From: Muribaculaceae bacterium Isolate-104 (HZI)
GTDB taxonomy: Bacteria; Bacteroidota; Bacteroidia; Bacteroidales; Muribaculaceae
Assembly (NCBI GenBank): GCA_003762715.1
Contig: RIBJ01000047.1
Location: 1-33,635 of the forward strand
Direction of reading: 5' to 3'
DNA: 33,635 nt
In this document: positions 1-6,951 of the stretch, piece by piece
Numbering within the stretch: position 1 is the stretch's first letter
How the letters are laid out: each line of letters starts with the position of its first letter
Program-made: the position numbers and the translations under genes
The notes under the pieces: generated by a model
Told to the model about the DNA's origin: nothing
What the model saw: only the letters and a program-made list of their open reading frames with translations
Databases searched by the model: none

Positions 1-82
1 TTTTCGGCGGTTATCAAGAAACTACGAGGATTCTTTAGAAACAGCAAGGCAAATGGTCATTATTGCAGGCATTGCGATGCTG

Positions 83-739
83 CTAAATCGGCTCCCGAAT
101 ATTAACATTCATTATTAAACACCCTCTAAGTTTGGTGATGTTAGTATCATCCGCATTAATGACTTTATTGATGTCGCAGTATTTAGACGCGCCCTTTTGA
201 GGAATTGGGAAATGGAAATGGCTTAACGTACCTCTTTCATTGTTGACCGCAACAATGAAGATACGTTTGCGATGTTGAGGAAGCCCAAATTGATGAGGGG
301 AAAGAATGTCGGCTTTTACATCATAATTGAGTGCTGCCAACTTCTCCTGTATAACTTTCCAAGTATTGCCGTTATCATGATTTTTCAGGTTTTGAACATT
401 TTCGAGAAAAATATATTTGGGCTTATGTTCTGCAACAATCGCACAAATATAATCGAACAATGTACCTCTTTGTTTAGAGTCATTGAAGCCTTCTCGTTTG
501 CCCGCCTGACTAAAAGGTTGACATGGGAAACCTGCACAAATTATATCATGTGAAGGTATGTCTTTGGGATCGATTAGTGTAATATCTCCGTAAATTGGAG
601 TCTTAGGAAAGTTTTGCTTGTAGAGGGTCTGGAGGTCTTCTTTCAATTCTGATGCAAAAACGCATTCATGACCCAATGCTTCAAGGGCAAGGTGGAAGCC
701 ACCTAACCCTGCAAATAAGTCTATGAAACGATATGGCAT
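83..739 (-). pseudogene. C5 cytosine-specific DNA methyltransferase, truncated before the target recognition domain
   Basis: The 218 residues from the ATG at 739 (a GTG lies one codon upstream) carry the N-terminal catalytic motifs of a C5 methyltransferase: motif I DLFAGLGG near residue 8, motif IV GFPCQPFS with the catalytic Cys near residue 73, motif VI ENV near 113 and motif VIII QHRKRIF near 155. Family members normally continue for 100-200 residues with a target recognition domain and motifs IX-X. Here the frame stops with TAG at 83, shortly after motif VIII, and nothing resembling the missing half is visible in bases 1-82 on either strand. It is therefore probably inactive, cut at an island junction. 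The alternative is a split enzyme whose second subunit lies outside the window. No restriction partner sits beside it. Confidence 0.85.
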
Positions 740-758
740 CACAGTTTTTATATAGAAA

Positions 759-933
759 GAACTTCCAAGTAGGCTGACAGGCGACCAAGCCCTTTTGCGA
801 CTACAAGGAAGTTCCGTGATATGTTGAATATAAGTTATTACTTACATTGATTGGTCTTTGTCAGCGATGCTCGCGTATTAGAGTGCAAAGTTACTAAATT
901 TTTTCGTAACTTAGGCACTTGACCGCAAAGATA
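759..933 (-). promoter_or_regulatory. Upstream region of the methyltransferase: two -7 boxes and an inverted repeat in the leader
   Basis: On the minus strand two matches to TAnnTTTG are visible: TAACTTTG (886-893) and TATCTTTG (926-933). Neither has a clear TTTG -33 box at the right distance. Between the nearer box and the start codon lies an inverted repeat, GAACTTCC (759-766) with GGAAGTTC (807-814), separated by 40 nt, that could fold in the leader RNA. A methyltransferase autoregulation site is possible but unproven. Confidence 0.45.
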
Positions 934-979
934 ATACGGCAGGTGGGCGAAATTGAGGCACATCTATGTTAAATGTTCA

Positions 980-1498
980 TTAATAGGCTTCGATGGCTTC
1001 AATGAAAGGAAGGTCGGTGGATTCGCAACTGCGGAGCGGATAGCGTTCCACCGGGCCTCGCTCGTTTGTGCCGTAGCCTATGCCGGAGCAGAAAGCGAGA
1101 GCTTCTGCCTCGGTATCGAAGCACTCGGCTTCGGGGAAGATGATGGTGTCATCTTCGGTGAGGTATTCTTTGAAGCCGTCGATGTCGTCGTTCTCAAAAA
1201 ATTCTATTGATGCGGGGTCGTCTATGACGTAAACTTTGATTGACATATCGGTTGGGAGATTAGGGATATTTGAGGTGAAACGGGTTATTTCAGAGGCAAG
1301 AACTTTGAGAGACGTGCGGAGCTTCAACAGTTCTTCTGTAGAAAACGACACTGGCTTGCCGTTTACGATGTTGTTGTTGAGACGCTGAATAAACCATGCG
1401 CGAGAGCGGTTGAAAAAACGCTCGGAGATTGCGGCGCAGTTCATCGTGTCGAGGATCTGCGCTCCGTCAATCTTGCGTATGCGGATAATGTCGTTCAT
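980..1498 (-). CDS. DUF5053-like N-terminal domain fused to an acidic C-terminal domain, hypothetical
   Basis: The protein has 172 residues. The N-terminal 75 residues contain the pattern W-F-x-Q-R-L-N ending in VNGKP and an EELLKLR helix, which I associate with Bacteroidales DUF5053 proteins. From Met85 a second, strongly acidic segment begins (SIKVYVIDDP, then IEFFENDD and TEDDTIIFPE) and ends in an FIEAIE helix. In my recollection this second segment also occurs alone as a small hypothetical protein, so the gene looks like a fusion. It overlaps the upstream 88-codon gene by ATGA, so the two are translationally coupled. The function is unknown. A DNA-mimic or anti-restriction role would fit the charge, but this is speculation. 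Confidence 0.75.
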   Translation of the reverse strand: MNDIIRIRKIDGAQILDTMNCAAISERFFNRSRAWFIQRLNNNIVNGKPVSFSTEELLKLRTSLKVLASEITRFTSNIPNLPTDMSIKVYVIDDPASIEFFENDDIDGFKEYLTEDDTIIFPEAECFDTEAEALAFCSGIGYGTNERGPVERYPLRSCESTDLPFIEAIEAY

Positions 1499-1761
1499 AT
1501 CAGTGTCGGCAGAATGTTAGTTATCTCACTGTCGATGCCCTCAAGATAAGAACGGAGTTCTTCATCGGCTTCCGCATCGTCAAACATTTTGTTGAGCAAG
1601 TCGCTCACGGTGTTTATCATCGCGTAGGCTTGCTCCTTGGAAAACATCGGGCCACCTGTTTTCCACTGGATATAAGGACGGAACACCGCACCCAATTTGC
1701 CGTTCTTGTAGGCATCGACCATGTCGGCTACAAATTTATCTTGCTGATTGAAATAATCCAT
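1495..1761 (-). CDS. Small acidic hypothetical protein (88 aa)
   Basis: The protein has 88 residues, no signal peptide and no membrane segment. It is predicted helical, with an acidic stretch (DDAEADEELR) near residue 60. I do not recognise a family. The start at 1761 is the only reasonable ATG, and the stop overlaps the start of the next gene (ATGA, 1495-1498), so the two form a coupled pair. A weak -7-like box (TATCTTTA, 1782-1789) lies just upstream. It follows the 126-codon gene after 67 nt and may also be read from the abiE transcript. Confidence 0.65.
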   Translation of the reverse strand: MDYFNQQDKFVADMVDAYKNGKLGAVFRPYIQWKTGGPMFSKEQAYAMINTVSDLLNKMFDDAEADEELRSYLEGIDSEITNILPTLI

Positions 1762-1828
1762 TGTTTATTGCTTTGGCTCTGTAAAGATAATAAACAATCG
1801 TTAATTAAACAAATATTCAGCACTTAAA

Positions 1829-2209
1829 TTAATTCAAACATAAGTCCATTTCTAACATTTCTTTGTAGGATTCTGCGAGGTCGTGGATGGCTTCATCATT
1901 GAGAACCCAGATTTCATTGCCCCCGTAGGAGTCTTTGAGGTCGTACATGAGGTTGAGCAACGCCACGTCGCGGTTGGGTGTGGTGAGATTGCTTTCCTCG
2001 ATATACATGACCTGAACAAGCCAGTTGTTCGGGATGATGCGTAGATAGCAGTCGGCAACATCAGGGTCGGTGTCTATGCGTTCCTGCACAGCCTCGCGAA
2101 TAGCTTGCTCCAGAGCGTCAACCATTTCCGGCGACAGCCGTGTCTCTCTAAACATAGTATTATCGTTTCTGTTGACTAAACAATGGCAAACTTTGGTAAT
2201 ATTTGCCAT
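1829..2209 (-). CDS. Hypothetical protein (126 aa) downstream of abiEii, start codon inside an operator-like palindrome
   Basis: This soluble protein of 126 residues is acidic overall, with a helical segment near 25-50 (ALEQAIREAVQERI) and a C-terminal region rich in Asp, Glu and Leu. I recognise no domain. It lies 24 nt downstream of the AbiEii-like toxin gene on the same strand, so co-transcription is likely. The first codons overlap a 47-bp interrupted palindrome (2173-2219) that closely matches the operator in front of abiEi. This physically links the gene to the regulation of the toxin-antitoxin pair. Confidence 0.7.
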   Translation of the reverse strand: MANITKVCHCLVNRNDNTMFRETRLSPEMVDALEQAIREAVQERIDTDPDVADCYLRIIPNNWLVQVMYIEESNLTTPNRDVALLNLMYDLKDSYGGNEIWVLNDEAIHDLAESYKEMLEMDLCLN

Positions 2210-2219
2210 TATTTAGTAT
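2173..2219 (-). promoter_or_regulatory. Second abiE-type operator, overlapping the start of the 126-codon gene
   Basis: The left arm 2173-2191 and right arm 2201-2219 are separated by 9 nt, exactly as in the operator at 4048-4094. Against that operator the left arm matches at 14 of 19 positions and the right arm at 16 of 19. The shared half-site core reads ATTTGCCRTTATTTAGT. Because the start codon (2207-2209) lies inside the right arm, a bound regulator could repress this gene or block read-through from abiEii. AbiEi antitoxins are known to bind inverted repeats; binding here is inferred. Confidence 0.6.
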
Positions 2220-2233
2220 GTGTGTTGTTTGTT

Positions 2234-3295
2234 CTATAGAATCTGGTCAATGAGATACCAATAGAAGAAAGCCTCCGGGCGTGTCTTCTTCAACTTGTTG
2301 AGTCGGACAGGCAATACATGGTCTATGTTCATGTCGGAGGTCAGTTTTGAGATGTCAAATTTCTCTATCTGCGTTTGCTCTTTTTCTATGCAAGTGGCGA
2401 CATAGGCTGCCTTTGCCGAATCGACAATCGCATCCTCGATGAAGTATTTGTTCTTATAGATGAAGTTGCCGAGTCGCTTGATGCCGTCCTGCAACAACGG
2501 GAAGTCGCCTTTCCCCTCCAATCCTCGCGTAGCAAGGAGAAGAGCAGTCTGCCGTATGTCCTCATATATTACCGACGGGTCTGCGCCAAGACCACGGTAG
2601 CCAAGTTCCACCAGAGCAATGCGGCTGAACGATTTGGCTGTAAGCTCAAGATCTTCGACTGCATCGAACAGACGGCCTATGTCATAGACCTGCTTCATTA
2701 TTTCGGTGCCACGAGAGTTGCCATTCTTATAATAAGGTATGCCGGTGGTGTTGGGAGCGAATGCCGTCAGTTTGTCGCCGAGAATATCGCCTATGGATGG
2801 AACCATTACAATCGACGGCTCGGAATCAAGCTCGATAAACTGGTTGATGACCTCTATCTCATTCACCTGCTGATAATGTGTGTCCTCATACAAAACGTCA
2901 AGCAGGATATATGACTCCTGGTTTGAACGGTCGGTATAGGCTATCTGATAGAAGAACTTGGAGTGGCTCTTTGGAATATCCTTTCCAGCCTGACGGCGTT
3001 CCACCAGTTCTTTCCTTGTAAAACCGAACTCACTTATGCGGTCAAGATATTCCTCGACATTGGTGCCGGGAGGGCAGATTATGTCAATGTCGATTGAAAG
3101 TCGACGTGTCTTGTCACCAAGTATCAGACCTACACATGTGCCTCCCTTGAAAATATATGGGCAGCCTGAGCGGGCCAAAAGGTCGAGGAGAGCAAAGGCC
3201 CTGATGACTTTCTCGATAATGCCGAGGTCGTTGTAACGGTATTTTTTCGACATTGACTGAAACCAGTCCTTGCCGAAACAGTGTGGTTTAATCAT
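2234..3295 (-). CDS. abiEii: AbiEii-family nucleotidyltransferase toxin
   Basis: The protein has 353 residues with the nucleotidyltransferase signature of AbiEii toxins: a FKGGTCVGL loop near residues 49-57, then RLSIDIDI (65-72) with the paired acidic residues, and a later GDKLTAFAPN motif that binds nucleotide in the family. Known AbiEii proteins are nucleotidyltransferases that stop growth when not countered by AbiEi, giving abortive phage infection or plasmid maintenance. The gene starts 8 nt inside the end of the antitoxin gene, the usual coupled arrangement. Length and motif order are normal and nothing looks broken, so an active type IV-like toxin is likely. The target molecule cannot be read from the sequence. 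Confidence 0.88.
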   Translation of the reverse strand: MIKPHCFGKDWFQSMSKKYRYNDLGIIEKVIRAFALLDLLARSGCPYIFKGGTCVGLILGDKTRRLSIDIDIICPPGTNVEEYLDRISEFGFTRKELVERRQAGKDIPKSHSKFFYQIAYTDRSNQESYILLDVLYEDTHYQQVNEIEVINQFIELDSEPSIVMVPSIGDILGDKLTAFAPNTTGIPYYKNGNSRGTEIMKQVYDIGRLFDAVEDLELTAKSFSRIALVELGYRGLGADPSVIYEDIRQTALLLATRGLEGKGDFPLLQDGIKRLGNFIYKNKYFIEDAIVDSAKAAYVATCIEKEQTQIEKFDISKLTSDMNIDHVLPVRLNKLKKTRPEAFFYWYLIDQIL

Positions 3296-4019
3296 TGTGG
3301 GTTCCCAAGTTTTCTATGGCCTTTTCTATGGCCGGTTTGGCATTGCGCCGCGAGGCATATCGCAGCATTGCGGTTCGGTTGACGGAATACATCGAAAGGG
3401 CGTTGTCGAACATCCGGCTCCATTCGCTGCCGTGAAGATAGTCCAAGTCATCGTCGCAATAAATATCGACAAGGATTTTCTCCAGATGCGGGGTCCTCAC
3501 TCCCTTGAAATCCATAAGAGGAGATTCGGAAATCAAGGGTTTCACAATCACACCCTCCTTTGACAAGTCGATGTTGTCATATACAAAATCCTTCGACGGA
3601 TTAAGATACGCGGTATATCCCTCCTGTTTCAAAGAATGAAAGACTGATTCCATGGCATCGCGGTCCACTTCCACATATATTATATTGTTGGAGGAAATAT
3701 GATGCTGGAAATCAGCAAAGACCTGACCATCGAGTACGCAGACCGAGACAAATGGAAACTTACGGGCGATAATTTTGCCGACTTTCACAGCCTTGGTCCT
3801 CAGGCGTGGCGTGTATTCCGATGTCTGCACCTTGTGTGCCGTATATATGCCACGGCCAAGCTTGAAGATAATATTGTCGTTGATCATTTCCCTGAGATAC
3901 CAGGAGAGCGTGACCTTCGAAATCTCAAACAGTCCGTTGAGATACGACAACAGTTCGGCGAACCGGAAGCTATCCCGATTCTCGGCAAACGTGAGTATGG
4001 CAGTGCGTGTCTCTGTCAT
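3288..4019 (-). CDS. abiEi: AbiEi-like antitoxin and transcriptional regulator
   Basis: The protein has 243 residues. The first 60 look like a winged helix (helix SFRFAELLSYL, recognition segment SKVTLSWYLREM, wing GRGIYT), as in AbiEi/DUF6088 antitoxins. The rest is an alpha/beta domain. Immediate overlap with the nucleotidyltransferase toxin gene supports the assignment. Family antitoxins repress their own promoter by binding inverted repeats, and a perfect 19-bp palindrome lies directly upstream across the promoter. The ATG at 4019 sits about 22 nt from the -7 box, giving a short leader. Confidence 0.82.
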   Translation of the reverse strand: MTETRTAILTFAENRDSFRFAELLSYLNGLFEISKVTLSWYLREMINDNIIFKLGRGIYTAHKVQTSEYTPRLRTKAVKVGKIIARKFPFVSVCVLDGQVFADFQHHISSNNIIYVEVDRDAMESVFHSLKQEGYTAYLNPSKDFVYDNIDLSKEGVIVKPLISESPLMDFKGVRTPHLEKILVDIYCDDDLDYLHGSEWSRMFDNALSMYSVNRTAMLRYASRRNAKPAIEKAIENLGTHND

Positions 4020-4041
4020 TGGAGTCTTTGTATATCAAGTG

Positions 4042-4094
4042 CAAAGTTAACTAAATAACGGCAAATCTCCAAATGATTTGCCGTTATTTAGTTA
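4042..4094 (-). promoter_or_regulatory. abiE promoter with a perfect 19-bp inverted-repeat operator
   Basis: On the minus strand the -33 box TTTG (4070-4073) and the -7 box TAACTTTG (4042-4049) are 20 nt apart, the Bacteroidota optimum. Superimposed is an inverted repeat with identical 19-base arms at 4048-4066 and 4076-4094 and a 9-nt spacer. The -33 box falls in the spacer and one arm touches the -7 box, so occupancy would exclude RNA polymerase. This is the expected geometry for autorepression by AbiEi. Confidence 0.85.
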
Positions 4095-4109
4095 CAAGTA
4101 CAGCATTTT

Positions 4110-4406
4110 CTGATTGCATCGCTTTGCGCTTCCGGGTCGGAGAGGTTTTTCGGTGCGAAGATACTGCGGACGGGAGCAACGGCAAGAGCCGCTACGCTTT
4201 CCGGCGATGACTGCGCCCGTGAGCCTCCACATTTTTTCGTGCCTCAAAAATGGGTATCTCGGTCGCAGTCATTGCCTCCACTCTTGCCTTATGTTCCCTC
4301 GTGTCCGCAGTGTGTACTTGCACGAAAAACGGTTCTCCCGACCGAGAAGCTCAAAGGAGCTTCACAAAAAGGGAAAAAGAATTGAACTCATTAATAATAA
4401 GGAACT
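4110..4406 (+). other. Conserved leader region of small-gene cassette, copy 1
   Basis: There is no convincing gene in this 300-nt stretch, but it recurs in front of the second cassette (about 18900-19238). Blocks of identity include a TGAGCCTCCAC segment, CTTGCCTTATG, GCACGAAAAACGG and a hairpin GAAGCTC-AAAG-GAGCTTC (4346-4363) just upstream of the first gene. Several overlapping frames are open here, but their reading frames shift between copies, for example in the A-run after the hairpin (one base longer here). An RNA or DNA element is therefore favoured over a protein. No TAnnTTTG box is evident. Confidence 0.5.
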
Positions 4407-4601
4407 ATGAGAGTAAAGAAAATGACAATCGAGGAGGGACGCCGTGTCGGCATCAACCGCTTCCCGAACTTCCACAAGACAGGAAGTGTCCGAGGCATGA
4501 AGAAGCTCTATTATGGAGCTGACTGCCTTTTGGTGCGCTCAGGCGATTACATATATAATGTGTCTGCCGAGCCAGCCATCTATAATCAAGCAACCATATA
4601 A
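4407..4601 (+). CDS. Small hypothetical protein (64 aa), cassette gene 1
   Basis: The protein has 64 residues, is basic at the N-terminus (MRVKKMTIEEG) and has a C-terminal segment (SGDYIYNVS) suggesting a small beta fold. I recognise no named family. The coding status is supported by the homologous gene at 19239-19433, which keeps the same length, the same start and stop, and mostly conservative changes, although that copy has an in-frame TAG. The next cassette gene starts 11 nt downstream. Confidence 0.65.
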   Translation: MRVKKMTIEEGRRVGINRFPNFHKTGSVRGMKKLYYGADCLLVRSGDYIYNVSAEPAIYNQATI

Positions 4602-4612
4602 CCACTACCGAT

Positions 4613-4921
4613 ATGAATACAGACATCGACTTCATGAAGATAGCCGAGGGCGACAAGGAGTTTGTCCGCGACTTCGAGAACTTTGTCAACGGCAAAGTGA
4701 GCAGCACCGAGAAGACCGGCATGGCGATGACAACCATGCACCGCTATCTCCAGCAGCAGGCGTTTAAGGTAATGTTGGGCTACATGAAAGGACTCGCCCA
4801 CAACTACCGCAAAGGCCGTTACGATGACCGCAACGAGTGGGCCTCGCGTCTCGCAGCCGAGGCATACGCCCATCTAATCGAGGCTGACCTCATTTTTGAC
4901 CCCGACTATGACAATGCTTAA
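4613..4921 (+). CDS. Conserved small helical protein (102 aa), cassette gene 2
   Basis: The 102 residues are predicted mostly alpha-helical and soluble, containing SSTEKTGMAMTTMHRYLQQQ and a basic AHNYRKGRY segment followed by an acidic C-terminus. The paralogue at 19446-19763 is roughly three quarters identical, so it is a real gene under selection. I do not recognise a domain. The position in a string of tiny genes ending with DUF2958 resembles the accessory cassettes of Bacteroidales conjugative and mobilisable elements. The function is unknown. Confidence 0.75.
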   Translation: MNTDIDFMKIAEGDKEFVRDFENFVNGKVSSTEKTGMAMTTMHRYLQQQAFKVMLGYMKGLAHNYRKGRYDDRNEWASRLAAEAYAHLIEADLIFDPDYDNA

Positions 4922-4984
4922 TTCATAATGCCTAATGCTTAATTACTTGTCATACAGAAGTATTCAAAACAAACTTATACTTAT

Positions 4985-5152
4985 ATGAATAACACCGATT
5001 TTCCCGAATACGGACGGCAATGCGAACTCAACACTCCATGGCGTGGATACCACCGCGCCACGGTGGTGGAGCGCAACGGCTACCGCTTTATCATTGAGTT
5101 TAGCAGCGGAGCCACCATTGAAGTTTATCCCGACGAAATAACATTTGACTGA
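4985..5152 (+). CDS. Small hypothetical protein (55 aa), cassette gene 3
   Basis: The ATG at 4985 opens 55 codons ending 2 nt before the DUF2958 gene. The product has an FPEYGRQCEL motif, a PWRGYHRA motif and a C-terminal beta-hairpin-like part with SSGATIEVYPDE. Remnants of the first two motifs are recognisable in the decayed second cassette near 19782, which supports genuine coding. It is probably translated together with the next gene. The function is unknown. Confidence 0.65.
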   Translation: MNNTDFPEYGRQCELNTPWRGYHRATVVERNGYRFIIEFSSGATIEVYPDEITFD

Positions 5153-5154
5153 AT

Positions 5155-5517
5155 ATGTGCAGACTACAGACACCCCAGTTGGAGGAAGGCTTGAAGGACT
5201 ACCCCCTCTATTCCCAGGACGGCAAGGGAAAGGAAGCAATTTGCCGCGCAATCTTCGCACTCGGCTCCGCCCGATGGTTTATACTTGAAGGCGAACGAGA
5301 GGGAGGCGACACCATCATGTTCGCCATAGTGACCGGTCTAATCGAGGATGAGTATGGCTATGTGTCACTCAACGAGTTATCCGAAGTCGAACTCGACCTT
5401 AGCGCACAAGGTTACGGCAAACTTCAAGTGAGGCAGCAGACCAACTTCAAGCCGACCGCCTTGAAGAACCTACGCGATGACCGCTTGCAGAAGTTTCTCG
5501 CAAGATTCGAGGATTGA
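5155..5517 (+). CDS. DUF2958 family protein
   Basis: The protein has 120 residues matching my memory of DUF2958: a YPLYSQDGKGKEA segment (about 17-29), RWFILEGEREG (about 40-50), then EYGYVSLNELSEVEL (about 65-79), with length normal for the family. DUF2958 proteins are common on plasmids and integrative elements. No biochemical role is established that I can cite. It starts 2 nt after cassette gene 3 and is followed by a hairpin. The second cassette lacks this gene. Confidence 0.8.
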   Translation: MCRLQTPQLEEGLKDYPLYSQDGKGKEAICRAIFALGSARWFILEGEREGGDTIMFAIVTGLIEDEYGYVSLNELSEVELDLSAQGYGKLQVRQQTNFKPTALKNLRDDRLQKFLARFED

Positions 5518-5525
5518 ATTACCCC

Positions 5526-5556
5526 GTCAGCCGTGGCACTCTCCGCTACGGCTGAC
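5526..5556 (+). terminator. Intergenic hairpin after the DUF2958 gene
   Basis: The 9-base arms GTCAGCCGT (5526-5534) and ACGGCTGAC (5548-5556) pair perfectly around a 13-nt loop, 8 nt after the DUF2958 stop. There is no U-tract, so it may be a pause or processing site rather than a full intrinsic terminator. Confidence 0.5.
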
Positions 5557-5574
5557 ACAACACACCGTAACAAT

Positions 5575-5952
5575 ATGTATATAGACGATTTGACCGACGC
5601 TGTAGTTGAATGTGCCAAGTCGAAAGGCTGGAAGGTGGAAGCAGGAATAATCTACAAGAAGCAGACAGCGGAGTTTGAGTTTGGCAAGTTCACTCCGGCA
5701 GGACGCGACTTCTCATTCTCGGCTGAAATGAAGTGCGCCAACATCAACTCCCTCATAGAGAATATAGAGGAGTATTACGAGGATTTTGATGTTGACTACG
5801 AGACGTACATATGGCTCGACCAGTTCGGACACGGAAGAAACGGTGCGCCATACCGCATGAGAGCTGTGCTTGAAGACATGGAAGCCACCGAGAAGATGAT
5901 TGAAGAACTTTTGGAGGCAATAAAAGAAATGGAGGTGCCGGAGGAGTACTGA
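5575..5952 (+). CDS. Hypothetical protein, paralogue A of a two-gene pair
   Basis: From the ATG at 5575 the protein has 125 residues. A longer reading from upstream would run through the hairpin and is unlikely. It opens with a helix (LTDAVVECAKSKGWKVEAG), followed by beta strands with FEFGKFTPAG and FSFSAEMK, then an acidic helical C-terminus. The same layout occurs in the gene at 6056-6439 (GCGWQVSI, FDFQRITRNG, FSFTAAMT, SSLVDEI), so the two are diverged tandem duplicates. No known domain is recognised. Confidence 0.72.
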   Translation: MYIDDLTDAVVECAKSKGWKVEAGIIYKKQTAEFEFGKFTPAGRDFSFSAEMKCANINSLIENIEEYYEDFDVDYETYIWLDQFGHGRNGAPYRMRAVLEDMEATEKMIEELLEAIKEMEVPEEY

Positions 5953-5975
5953 AGCGCAGCCATATCTACCGAAAA

Positions 5976-6005
5976 CCCCGCCGGATCCTCTCGGACTCGG
6001 TGGGG
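5976..6005 (+). terminator. GC-rich hairpin between the paralogous genes
   Basis: CCCCGCCG (5976-5983) pairs with CGGTGGGG (5998-6005) with one G-U pair and a 14-nt loop. A short A/T-rich stretch follows after about 12 nt. It may separate expression of the two paralogues. Confidence 0.4.
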
Positions 6006-6055
6006 CTGCGGTGCGGAATAAATGAAAAAATGTACCTATTACAATTAGATTGAAG

Positions 6056-6439
6056 ATGATACATAGTGATATAATTAGAATTGCAGCAGGCTGTGGCTGG
6101 CAGGTTTCGATAACTGCTTGCGGCGACAATTCGTTTTACTTCGACTTCCAGCGGATCACCAGGAACGGTCTGCCGTTCAGTTTCACGGCAGCAATGACTG
6201 GCGGTCGGATTTCATCGCTCGTGGATGAGATCATCTCCTTTGTCGATGCACTCGACCCCGAACGTTATGCGTGTGAGTGGATGGAGAACAAAGGAGATGT
6301 CTCACCTGCGAGGTATCTCAAGACCATTGACGACATGGACGAGATGAGAACCCATGCATGGCTGCTTGCCGTTGAGCTTTCCACGGCAGCCGAGAAGGGA
6401 AAATCCCTTCTCGACTTGCCGTGGTTCAGTCTCAACTGA
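6056..6439 (+). CDS. Hypothetical protein, paralogue B of a two-gene pair
   Basis: The first ATG (6056) gives 127 residues; a TTG two codons upstream is the alternative. The order of a helix, a strand with FYFDFQRI, a strand with PFSFTAAM, a helix with ISSLVDEI and a helix with DDMDEMRTHAW mirrors the gene at 5575-5952. It is soluble and the function is unknown. It is the last plus-strand gene before a convergent excisionase-like gene 36 nt away. Confidence 0.7.
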   Translation: MIHSDIIRIAAGCGWQVSITACGDNSFYFDFQRITRNGLPFSFTAAMTGGRISSLVDEIISFVDALDPERYACEWMENKGDVSPARYLKTIDDMDEMRTHAWLLAVELSTAAEKGKSLLDLPWFSLN

Positions 6440-6475
6440 ATCCCAAACATAACCAACATGGCAATTTCCATTCAT

Positions 6476-6751
6476 TCAATCCCTGTCTGACCCGTTGGCG
6501 AATCCGCCACGCGGTGTGTTTTTCCGTTTTCGGCCCTTCTTCGGAAGGCCGTTCAACTTGTATTCGATAAGTGTCTGACCGAGAAAGATGATTCTGCCGT
6601 TTCTTTCAGATATGAGGTGAGGCAGCGGTTTCTCCCGATTGGCGACGTATGCGTAGACGGTGCATCGGTGGACACCGAAATATCTTGCAGCCTGCCCCAC
6701 GGAGTACAGAAACTCCGGCTCAATCTTCATAGTAAAATCACTCTTCCTCAT
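6476..6751 (-). CDS. Excisionase-like helix-turn-helix protein
   Basis: The protein has 91 residues with a MerR/Xis-type winged helix in the first 60: SVGQAARYFGVHRCTVYAYV, then a KPLPH wing and a RIIFLG strand, with a very basic tail (PKKGRKRKN). Proteins of this size and pattern in Bacteroidales integrative elements act as excisionases or small regulators that bend DNA at attachment sites. It has its own -7 box (6783-6790). It lies at the far end of the replication module from the integrase, a common place for a recombination directionality factor. Confidence 0.72.
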   Translation of the reverse strand: MRKSDFTMKIEPEFLYSVGQAARYFGVHRCTVYAYVANREKPLPHLISERNGRIIFLGQTLIEYKLNGLPKKGRKRKNTPRGGFANGSDRD

Positions 6752-6782
6752 AGCCCTGTATGTTTCTTTTGCGTTCCATACG

Positions 6783-6790
6783 CAAAGTTA
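6783..6790 (-). promoter_or_regulatory. -7 box of the excisionase-like gene
   Basis: TAACTTTG on the minus strand, 31 nt upstream of the start at 6751. A perfect TTTG -33 box is not seen; only a partial TTG lies at the expected distance. Confidence 0.6.
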
Positions 6791-6951
6791 GCAACATATA
6801 ATATTCTGAACAATAGGCGAATATTGGAATTTATAGGAATAGATTGGAATATATGGGAGTAGGGTGAACCAAATCCTACAATGGGTAGAAATCAGGGCAT
6901 CGGGAGAAGAATTACTGTTTTCTGAAACGAAAAGGTATATATGTTTCGACC

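Noticed and set aside
1-105. Plus-strand open frame of 34 codons running in from the window edge, with a C-x2-C motif, ending in TAA at 105
   Set aside because: Too short to judge, overlaps the methyltransferase tail on the other strand, and could be open by chance. It may be the end of a gene lying to the left.
4114-4522. Overlapping plus-strand open frames in the cassette leader
   Set aside because: The frames open here are not the ones open in the homologous leader at 18900-19238 because of indels, so a protein is unlikely.
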